Source of the DNA: Dendrophyllia cribrosa
Taxonomy: Eukaryota > Cnidaria > Anthozoa > Scleractinia > Dendrophylliidae
Length of the DNA stretch: 64,000 nucleotides
Assembly: GCA_024195265.1 (NCBI GenBank)
Contig: JAJLRJ010000011.1
Coordinates: 27,421,792 to 27,485,791, forward strand
Reading direction: 5' to 3'
Each line of letters begins with the position of its first letter. Positions within the stretch are counted from its first letter, which is position 1. This document shows positions 14,501-21,700 of the stretch, piece by piece. Both the position numbers and the translations under genes were made by a program. The notes under the pieces are model-generated. The model saw nothing but the letters and a program-made list of their open reading frames with translations. It searched no databases and was not told the origin of the DNA.

Positions 14501-17500
14501 TTGCTTTTTGTCACAAGTTTATAGAACTCATGGTTGCATAGCGAAAAGGAAGTTTCTTTACCGTCGAACTAACCCTGAGTCTACATGAATTTATTTGTGG
14601 TGGGGAGTATCAAGGTGGAAACCATGCTTAAGTCACTTTTGAGAACGAAACCTTTCAATACACACATTTCACCTCTTGTCACCCACCAAGTGTTAAAACA
14701 GGATTCGTGAAGCCACTTTTGAGGAAAATATTTCAAAATTTAAAAAAACGCTTGCTGACTAGAGGCTACCCAAATAACCTGAAAGAAAAAATCCTATCAG
14801 AAATAAAATTCACAGAAAGGGAATCGGCGCTTAAACAAGATAAACAAACTCAAAAAGACATTTTGCCTTTTGTTACACAATACCAACCGTCAGTGCCAAA
14901 CATCAAACAAGCTTTAACCCATTGACACCTGAACCGCCCGTACAAGACTCCACTGCTTTAAAAAATTGTAACTTTCTCAATCGTGCGAACATTGCCTTAA
15001 CTAGCAGTTGTGAGCATTGAGTAGAAAGTCTTTCAAATTGAGATACCCAATAAACACAAAAAAGTCAGCGATTTTTGCAGAATATCAGCGTTTGAATTTG
15101 GACAATAACAAAAATTACCGTTTTTAACGTCATAGAAAAACAACAAAAATCACGTTTTTGCCTTAAATTTTTTTTATTCAAATCATCGTGGCAAACCCAA
15201 AAGTCAACATTTACAGCAAAATTCAGTCCTAGTCCTAGCTTAGCAGTGAATTTTTTTGCTCTTATTCGTTGCTCGGGCCTAGCTACAGCTTCTTATACTA
15301 GTGCATACTCACCTTGCCTCGATTTTCAACATCACCACCGCACTGCATGCTGGGAAAAAGCCAAAAATTTTGACAGCGTTCCATTCTTTCCCCACACATT
15401 TCATATTTATACTAAGTCCACAGCCACTCCGACCCACCGCCGAAATTTCGCGCTTGTTGTATTCTCCTGTGGTCGCAACTTCCAAAATATGCCGCGGTAG
15501 GTCGAGAAATTCATCCAGAGTCGAGTCCCAAAGCCACTTCGTTTCCAGGCGGCCATTTTTCCAGTTCAACGAGCAACAAGCCAAATTCGTAAACGAAGTA
15601 CAACACCTAACTCGCTTCATTGAGAAGTGGACTCAGAACTACCTCCAAGCTTAATGATGCTCACCAGGCAGCTACTAAAGATGAAAAATGGCTGTGAACT
15701 TACCAAAAATCGTAGATAATTCATATTGGACCCTTTATTGCAAATCAACCAAGCAAAATGAGATCGTCACAATGACGTTTCCAGTAAACTCAAGCCTTCA
15801 GTGTTTTAGAACAGCAGCACTTTCAATGGTAACTCCAAATATGAAGTCACGAAATCCTATGGGGCGTGTGTATGCAGAAAATCACTCAAAAACGTAAAAA
15901 TTCTCAGGTGTGAATGGGTTAAGGAGAAAATAGCACCAAACACAAAAATATAAAAGGTCAGTCATATGTTTCACACCGGTAGAGATTGTTAACCCTTTGC
16001 TATTTCCTACTGCAAAATTGCCTGCTGTAAAAAATAAAACGTTGCAATGCTTACTTGATTTGGCCTATCTCTGAGAGGAATTTTAACCTACAATTGGGTA
16101 AAATTTTTATTTTTTCTCATTTCATTTGTTTTTTTAATGATCCGAATCGATCCGGGTCGATCCGAGTTGATCTGACCCGGACTGGATCCGGTCCGATCCA
16201 ATCCAAGTTGATCCGTTCCGACTTTTGTACCTGCCTTCTGTGGAACTTAATTGTTTTGTATATTCACAAGTGATGGCATTTAAGAGTCCTTTAATATCTA
16301 AAAGAAACAATGCTGTGATCAGGAGAATATGTTTTCCTCGATTTTTGCATGAACATTAAGGAACTTTTGCAATTATTTGTGATGCCGAAAAAGGTCTGAT
16401 GCTTTCATGTGAGTGAATTTCACAAAAGGGAATAAAGGGGGACCCTTACCTTGTGTACACTGTAGATCGGTCACTACATGAGAATTACTTGAATGATCCC
16501 ATTGGCAAAATTAAGTTAAAGCTATATATTTCCTTTGGTTACATGTAGATATAACTACAACAACAACAACAACTTTATTTAAAGCAGGAATGTCACCACT
16601 TTAGTATCATTTTGAAAAGCAAAAAAAAAAACATTTGTATGAATGAAACCTTAAAATGATGCTCCTGACCGGTATTGTTAACAGTTACATGTACCATACT
16701 ACTTTTTAAAGCTATAAATAGGTGTCTTTGGCTATGGATGGCCTGGACGGAAATAGATTGCAACGTTTTTCCCTTGTGTCTCGGAAAAATTGCTTAAATC
16801 TGATTATGTTTTGTTCTCTCCAAGGAATCACTTGGTATTTTCCTCTTGGCATTATAAGAGCATTGTGTGTAAAAGCAAGTACAGTGCATTGTATATTTAA
16901 TTTTTAGTAGAGTTTTGACAAAAAAAGAGCAAAACGTTTCTTACCCCCTATAAGTGACTCCACAATATTTACAAGTTCAACAGTGAAACAAGCAAATGTT
17001 ACTCAAGAGCAGTATTCAATTAAGTATTGAAAGTAACTTTGTGATTGCTTTGGCTTAATTTGCACTGCTACCATACACTGTACGTGATTGGCTAATAAAT
17101 CTCGCGCTACTTTCTCAACCAATCAGAAGCAAAAGAAAAAGCAATCATGACTTGTTTGCACACGTTTTCCCACGCTTGGCCCTGGTTACACATAATTAAA
17201 TAAATAATAAACCTTTATTTTGACAGGATAAAAATTTAAGCTACAGAGCTTGTGGGGTCATGTTTAAAATAAATAGTAAAATGATACAATATATAATAAG
17301 TAATAGTAAAAAAATTTAAAATGCTGCTAGTCTTTTAATTAAAACTTACTCCCCATAATAAATCTAGTGTATATAAAAATATTCCCATGCTATAAAAAAA
17401 ACGTAGTATAATTAAAAATATATAAAATCTCTATCTTTGTACCATGCGGTTGAAGCAGAGACTATGTCGAATTTAAAATAGTCTTTACTTGGAGTCCTGA

Positions 17501-18462
17501 TTGGTTTGTTGCATTGCCTGTGTCTGTAGGGGTTGGTCACAGTTATTCCTAAGTTGGTTTTGGCTTAACAACACTCAATTGATTAATGCTACCATTAACA
17601 CAGGGAAATGTAGCAAACAAAAATTTCCCAAGAGTGCTTTGAACAATAACATTATTTAATTAAATCTCTTTTGCACATGCAATTAATACAAGCAACTCAT
17701 TGTATGTGAAGAGCAAATTATTATGTAAATTCATATCAAAAGCTAAAGATTGATGGGAGGGTTAGTTTAAATGACAAAACCGTTTTGCTATTAAAAAGTT
17801 AATTATAAAGATGTGTTACAGGTTTATTTAATTTATACAAGTAATATCTTTGTGATCTTTAGGCGGATCTTGCGATGAAGGTGCCCAAATATATTGAGGT
17901 TCGCCATGTTTGAGTTTATTTTCTTTAATACTGCACCTAAGTAACTTCAAGCTTTAATATATTGACGTGTTTTCATTTGAGGAAAATCTTCAAAAAACAC
18001 CAAGAATAACTCGTAATCTAATGGGTTAAAACTTGAATTACGAGATCTTCCCGCGCTATTTAAGCCGATGAATATAACTTAGTTACCACAATGAATGCCT
18101 TTGTTTGGAAAATCATCCACAAAAGAATGAGAAAACGGCGTTCATAATTTCCGGTGAATTACGTGTCTGCGATATGTGAATATTTTGAACACATTTGGCT
18201 GAAGATGCGAGCACGAATTGAAATATTGCTACTAGCTTTGAAAATACAAGTCGTTCTAAATGAGATTATTGTGGTCAATAGACAAAATAATTCAAAAAGC
18301 GATACCTTGTTTTGAAATTCCCGGAAGCCCTTCCCGGCGATTTCTTAGCTAAAACAAAAACATTGATTATTTGTTACTCACAACCACTGTGTCAATGTCC
18401 CCTCTTCGCGAAGACTGCAAGAGTTTCTCTTCATTTTCCTCCCTCTTGCTAGAGTTCGACAT
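917..18462 (-). CDS. OSBPL1A: Oxysterol-binding protein-related protein 1, long form (ORP1L type), 5' part of gene
   Basis: Seven exons, joined in phase, encode about 194 residues that follow vertebrate OSBPL1A from the start codon. An acidic/basic N-terminus ends in EEKLLQSSRRGDID. Ankyrin repeat 1 has GWTPLHLAAYFGHKNVV (about residues 57-73), repeat 2 GMGDTPLHRAAFTGR (about 88-102), then EGRKASQVTNS (about 122-132), LEERLLTAAREGDTSEL and repeat 3 DMMGNTPLHCAAYR. In the known family these repeats bind Rab7 on late endosomes, and the missing PH, FFAT and ORD parts sense and move sterol. Those parts must lie left of position 1. The start ATG at 18462-18460 begins the only exon that fits phase and family. 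Introns range from about 0.45 to 4.8 kb and carry most of the local repeats. The gene is head-to-head with IF1. Recognition rests on remembered family sequence; the exon phases are seen directly. Confidence 0.9.
1104..1400. repeat. Two diverged units of the AMN-intron G-rich minisatellite
   Basis: Two adjacent copies contain GTCAGTGGAGCAAAATGCC, 'gagcctgcg' and 'cttacccatg' motifs. They match the larger array at 59080-60120, including about 40 bp of leading flank (cttgatc, gggctgttaa). They lie in OSBPL1A intron 6. Confidence 0.8.
1445..1530 (-). CDS. OSBPL1A: OSBPL1A exon 6
   Basis: 86 nt from a ttcccag acceptor to a gtaggt donor, encoding (A)AERSLQLKLEERLLTAARE and GDTSELKKV. A second in-phase donor (gtaaaa, exon end 1427) would add six residues. 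The shorter form is preferred because, joined to exon 7, it gives the same spacing as the vertebrate protein between the TSEL-like and PP..NC-like motifs. Confidence 0.85.
2249..2360 (-). CDS. OSBPL1A: OSBPL1A exon 5
   Basis: 112 nt with acceptor ctttcag and donor gtatgg. It encodes DVVTLLIQYNADVTIINGEG and on to VKQLIK plus one base. A long CTTA-type tetranucleotide array (coding strand) starts about 17 bases upstream of the acceptor. Confidence 0.92.
2378..2514. repeat. (AAGT)n microsatellite with an internal GTAG variant block
   Basis: About 34 tetranucleotide copies; a short block around 2467-2482 reads GTAG. On the OSBPL1A strand it reads CTTA/TTAC and merges into the pyrimidine tract of the exon 5 acceptor. 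Confidence 0.95.
3474..6265. repeat. Tandem array of an about 106-bp unit in OSBPL1A intron 4
   Basis: More than 20 imperfect units, each containing GTGTGACCATTCAAATGAAA, gagcagtact and gtggttctaactttt. The array is interrupted by about 370 bp of unrelated sequence at 5117-5490, which reads like an insertion. Units differ by small indels, including a recurring gtctgtgagcag variant. Diverged copies recur at 54755-55140. Confidence 0.93.
6351..6425 (-). CDS. OSBPL1A: OSBPL1A exon 4, second ankyrin repeat
   Basis: 75 nt, 25 codons, NGGDVNARNGMGDTPLHRAA to FTGRA, with acceptor atcttcag and donor gtaagt. A 1456-bp CAG...CTG element begins only 34 bases upstream of the acceptor (towards higher coordinates). 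Confidence 0.93.
6460..7915. mobile_element. CAG...CTG inverted-repeat element in OSBPL1A intron 3
   Basis: Ends CAGGGTTTGAGCCAGG and, on the complement of the right end, CAGGGTTTTAGCTAGG (13 of about 16 identical). CATTAT lies on both flanks (6454-6459 and 7916-7921). An internal pair of GCCAGAGGGACAA motifs lies near both ends. No long open frame, so non-autonomous, hAT-like by end sequence. Confidence 0.7.
7916..9340. other. OSBPL1A intron 3 interior, no gene seen
   Basis: AT-rich sequence without recognisable coding exons. The phrase ctagggtccattgttgtgtt at 8869 recurs near 27247 and marks a short dispersed repeat. Confidence 0.5.
9341..10384. mobile_element. 1044-bp CAG...TTG element with 5-bp target duplication
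   Basis: The left end CAGGGTGGGATG and the complement of the right end CAAGGCGCGACA are imperfect inverted repeats. AAGGT is duplicated at 9336-9340 and 10385-10389. Both subterminal regions carry a small hairpin, gcccttcgggc or gcccgtcgggc, followed by 'actagcccg'. No transposase frame. Confidence 0.65.
10842..10927 (-). CDS. OSBPL1A: OSBPL1A exon 3, first ankyrin repeat
   Basis: 86 nt with acceptor ctgtag and donor gtgagt. It encodes KSKANQGWTPLHLAAYFGHK and continues to VLLE. TPLHLAA is the ankyrin signature, and the context is nearly identical to human ORP1L. Confidence 0.93.
11218..11778 (+). pseudogene. C-terminal fragment of a non-LTR retrotransposon reverse transcriptase
   Basis: The frame encodes the post-catalytic part typical of Jockey/CR1-type polymerases: KVYNSLVQPHFDYCSVAWGN, then NRAARIL, a helical block, and a C-terminus with LWNNLPTELRQASSLSEFK. 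One in-frame TAA at 11407-11409 sits where the family usually has a sense codon in LQRLxNRAAR, so the copy is broken. The catalytic domain (YxDD part) is absent, which fits a 5'-truncated insertion. It lies in OSBPL1A intron 2, on the strand opposite to the host gene. Confidence 0.85.
11930..12565. repeat. Pyrimidine-rich degenerate minisatellite, left block
   Basis: C/T-rich on the plus strand, built from short units such as cccccttctct and gttcctgcc. Long spurious open frames run through it in several frames; these are composition artefacts, not genes. Confidence 0.9.
12650..13090. mobile_element. Foldback element splitting the pyrimidine-rich array
   Basis: GCAACGAGACCGCAAG at 12655 reappears inverted at 13064-13080. 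A nested inverted pair, TACACCTAATTGCA at 12819 and its complement ending at 13045, flanks arms containing aacgttgtcatag and aaaatgaaaaaagcc. TA lies just outside the inner left end. A short duplicated unit (gtgcagcggctattgttaat type) lies near the centre. Confidence 0.75.
13132..13470. repeat. Pyrimidine-rich degenerate minisatellite, right block
   Basis: Same composition and cctgcccc/gttcctgcc words as the block ending at 12565; together they look like one array split by the foldback element. Confidence 0.8.
13503..13569 (-). CDS. OSBPL1A: OSBPL1A exon 2
   Basis: 67 nt between a tttgttag acceptor and a gtactt donor. It encodes SLLQAT...GIDVNCK plus one base; DVNCKG is the family's DINCKG stretch. 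The start phase fits exon 1 and the end phase fits exon 3. A second ag two bases downstream of the acceptor would break the frame. Confidence 0.85.
13647..13816. mobile_element. Foldback MITE, TA target
   Basis: Arms of about 60 bp (TACACCTAATTCAATAAAGG on the left and its complement on the right) flank a short loop. TA steps lie at both ends. The terminal TACACCTAATT is shared with the element at 12819-13045, so they are probably one family. Confidence 0.8.
14632..14925 (+). pseudogene. Penelope-like reverse transcriptase fragment inside the 2.2-kb element
   Basis: Frame encodes THFTSCHPPSVKTGFVK, then LKKRLLTRGYP and ILPFVTQYQPSVPNIKQ, the segment after the polymerase core of Penelope-like/GIY-YIG retroelements. 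Between GFVK and LKKR the usual stretch is shortened. An upstream TAA at 14629-14631 and the inserted TTAA element at 14914 bound it; the last residues and stop come from the inserted element's end. Not functional. Confidence 0.7.
14918..15918. mobile_element. PiggyBac-type TTAA element, non-autonomous
   Basis: TTAA at 14914-14917 and 15919-15922 borders inverted ends CCCATTGACACCTGA and TCAGGTGTGAATGGG. The CCC...GGG ends with a TTAA duplication are diagnostic of the piggyBac group. The interior has an antisense stretch (15309-15620) with no recognised transposase motif. Confidence 0.8.
16247..18381. other. OSBPL1A intron 1 remainder, no gene seen
   Basis: AT-rich intron. A short (caa)n run lies near 16557-16572. 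No coding exon fits either neighbour. The open frame at 16722-16907 has no recognisable content. Confidence 0.5.
18382..18462 (-). CDS. OSBPL1A: OSBPL1A exon 1 (start codon)
   Basis: 81 nt, 27 codons, MSNSSKREEN... to GDIDTVV, ending in a gtgagt donor with phase 0. It matches the start of vertebrate OSBPL1A, where a short helical segment precedes the first ankyrin repeat. Confidence 0.8.
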
Positions 18463-18686
18463 GCCTCTTTTCACTCACAGAATAATCCTTTCATCGTCAC
18501 CTATCCATAACTGCTGTTTAAGCGAACAGTTTGCGTTATAAAGCCCGCAAATTTACGCTATCTTTTCTTCTCCCTTCTACAAAACTGCTCCGTATGTTAA
18601 AATCTTGCAGAAAGTTCTAGTCCCAAGCCCTTTCCGTGCTTAAGCCCAGTCCTTCACGGACCATCTTCAACAAAACGTGATTCAAT
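18463..18686. promoter_or_regulatory. Putative shared divergent promoter of OSBPL1A and IF1
   Basis: Only 224 bp separate the two start codons, which point away from each other, so both 5' untranslated regions and core promoters should fall here or overlap the first exons. TTATAAAG at about 18537 is TATA-like and roughly 150 bp from the IF1 start; the core is otherwise mixed in composition. Promoter function is inferred from geometry. Confidence 0.6.
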
Positions 18687-18788
18687 ATGGCGTCTCGATT
18701 GTCCGCAGTTTCAAGACGGCTGATTTCGTCGCCGTTTTTGCAGCTTAGGACGATGACGGTGGGAGAAAAAGGAAGCGGAGCTGGAAGG
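18687..18788 (+). CDS. ATP5IF1: IF1 exon 1 (targeting peptide)
   Basis: 102 nt, 34 codons, ending GSGAGR with donor gtaagc in phase 0. First ATG after the divergent promoter gap, in good context (caatATGG). Confidence 0.93.
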
Positions 18789-21700
18789 GTAAGCACTTTA
18801 TTAAACTCTTTGTTTTCTATGCGTTTAATTTTTATGTTTACAATGATATTTTATGATCGCATGCACACGTAAGACCACATCTAAATTTGCCTGATATCTG
18901 AACGCTTGGAAAATATAAGTTTAACTATTAATTGTTGTATGCTATTCTTTACTTAAAGCAGTTTCTGATTTCAGAAGCCTTTTAAATTAATAAACTTGAA
19001 CTTATGTTTGCTGTGTCACGTAAGGACGAACTTTTTAGACATGCATCCAGAAACACGGCTGTGCAATATTGTACAAATTGTGTTTAAAGCTTACGGCAAA
19101 ATAATGTATCGTCTTTTGTTCATTCACGGAATCTTCTGCTCCGTTGTCTGCAATCTTTGTTATTTTTTAAATTTGATTATATTTAAAGACGAAATTAGAA
19201 TACAATTGTCGCCATTAGATGACGTAATTTTACGGAAGTTTGCGTGAATGGGGGCGGTGGTATGTTGCATATTGGTACTGATTGGATAGCAAAAAGCTTC
19301 CAATGTGAAGGTCGTAATTTCATGTATTGAATATTAAATAAGTTTCATTTTCCCAAGCCCATCTTGCAGTTGTGCTCAGTATCCTGGCCTTTGTGTAAGA
19401 AAATACATGTACTACATGTAGCCTCTGAATACATGTACAGCCTCTTCTTTATTACCCCTGCTAGGGGTATTCCATATATTGATGATGTAAATCAACTGTC
19501 GCTAATTTGGCATAATTATACAGGGCTGTCCTAAAAAGCACGTCAGTGACGAATGGACCCTTAATTCAAAGATTGTTATTATTATTATTAGTGTCTAAAA
19601 CCAGTCACATTGAAAAATATTTACTTTTGAAATGGAGGTCTGAATGGGGTCACAAGGTGACAAAATAGTGAATATCCGTGACTAACAACTCAAAATCTTT
19701 GTAAAAGGAGATCTGAAGAGATAGACAGATACCATGTTTAAGGACTAATGTTAAAGATTGTTATTAGAGCTCCTCCAAAAAATAACAGGCAATCTCAAAT
19801 GTTTGTGCAATATTTTGTTAACAAGACATGTGTCTGTTTTGTTGTCATGTCTCAAATATAATAAAACCATATGACAGGATTTGGCTTCATGTCTGTCAAT
19901 GCATGAACTCCCTGGCTCGCTTAAGAAATAGAAAGCTTAGCATTGAATTAATTTCTCTATATTTTGATCAGTTTGTGAAGCTACAATGTATATCAAGCAG
20001 TCGAAAGAGTGTCTCATCGGTTATTCAAACACCTTGAAAGTCGGTTTAAAAACTCAGCTGCACCTTGTTTTCTTAACGTACTTCTCGGGGTTTGGAAATC
20101 TGATGAAACACTCTTCCTCGTATTTGATATATTACGTAAAAAAACACCCTGAATATCAGACCTCTGAGGATAACTACAATAAAATCAAAGCAAATATTCA
20201 AAGTACTTTTGACACTGAAAAATTACTCACTGCCATGCTCACTTGAATTTAAGAAATGATGGTGTTTGCCTCTTTGTTTTTTGCAGGGAGGTGGTTCTGG
20301 AGGAGATATCAGGTAGGATATTAAACTCATTAAATATCATAATTAAACTCATCAAACGCATCGTATATGGAGGCTTGATGGTCAGCGAGTTGGACTACGG
20401 ATCTGAAGTTCGGTGGTTCAAGGCTTGTCCTCGGCCGTCGTGTTGTTTCCTCAGACAAGAAACTTTACTCCACATTGTCTCTCTCCACCCAGGTGTATAA
20501 ATGGGTACCGGCGACAAAATGCTGGGTGCGACCCTGCGATGGACTAGCATCCCATCCAGCATGCAGGGGGGAGTAGCAATACTCCTAGTCACTTCATAGT
20601 ATATAAACCAGGTCACCCTGTGATGGACTAGCATCCCATCCAGGGGAGAGTAGCAATACTCCTAGTCACTTCATAGTATATAAACCAAGTCACCCTGTGA
20701 TGGACTAGCATCCCATCCAGGGGGGAGTAGCAATATGCCTAGTCACTTCATAGTATAGTATATAAACCAGGTCACCCTGTGATGGACTGGCATCCCATCC
20801 TGGGGGAGTAGTAATAGCGGAGCACTCGCCGGGCCAAAGGCCCAGCTGCGCAGCCCCATACTCATAGAACCTAGCCCGTCATTTTTCATGGTCATGGCTA
20901 GCGGAATGTTTCGCGGGCGCGTGTCTGCAACATGTGTGTCACCCAACACTAGCTCGCGGGCGCGTATGACGTCGCAAAACATGCGCGTATAACGCTACAT
21001 GCGCGGCTACACAGCCGTCAGCTCGGTAAACACTTTTTAAAAAAGTTGGATCTTTCGCAGTGTTAGGCGGAGCAGTAAAGTCGTTATTTCCCTGCATTTT
21101 TTCACGCTTTGCTACTCAAGACAGGGATACTAATTAAGGGATACTCAGAAGCCGCTTTAGTGGAAAAAGAAGAGCTTTCAGGGATAAAATCTTGCTTCGA
21201 GGAACTTCATATTATCAACATGATCAATGCAGGAGCAATGCGGGGAGATGCCTTGTTTTTATTACGGATTTCAGAACCGAAGAAGCGGAGTTTTAACGAA
21301 TTTCCAAGCAGTCCAGTGCTTTAAAGGTAAAATAAATCACATTTTACAATGGGAATTTATGTTGATATCAATTTTTGATTGATTTTTTCTTTGTGTTATC
21401 TTAAGTTTTGGAGACCTGTTTATGAAACGTGCTCAAATTAAGTTGTGTTGTTATCTTGAATTTCATCGAGGACAGCTCTGCCTTGATGCGCTATAAATGG
21501 AACGTGTTTTACTTTTAAACATAAACTAATGAAGATTTGAATAAAATTTTTCAAAAGAAGATTGTGTTGTCCATTTTTATGTGCTTGTTCATTAATTACA
21601 TAGATTGAAAAGCGATTTTATGTAAACAAAACAAGACTTAGATTTTCTGTCTTCACTCGCATCACCTTATGCAAATATGTTTGTGTATTTTTTGCAATTT

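Larger units (their letters stand above)
14062..16236. mobile_element. 2175-bp element with about 200-bp inverted ends and a 10-bp target duplication
   Basis: The right end is the inverted repeat of the left end AGGCAGGTACAAAAGTCGG. Inverted similarity continues about 200 bp through a GATCGG/GATCGA-rich block and an aattttaaccta block. The exact 10-bp direct repeat TCTGTGGAAC flanks it (14052-14061, 16237-16246). The long ends and 9-11 bp duplication are typical of Mutator-like elements (family knowledge). No transposase is seen. It carries a Penelope-like fragment and a nested TTAA element. Confidence 0.8.

Noticed and set aside
15309..15620. 103-codon minus-strand frame as a host gene
   Set aside because: Lies wholly inside the TTAA element nested in the 2.2-kb element; no recognised domain.
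21109..21324. 71-codon frame inside the insertion between minisatellite blocks
   Set aside because: No recognisable motif, and flanking sequence looks like mobile DNA; not enough to call a gene.
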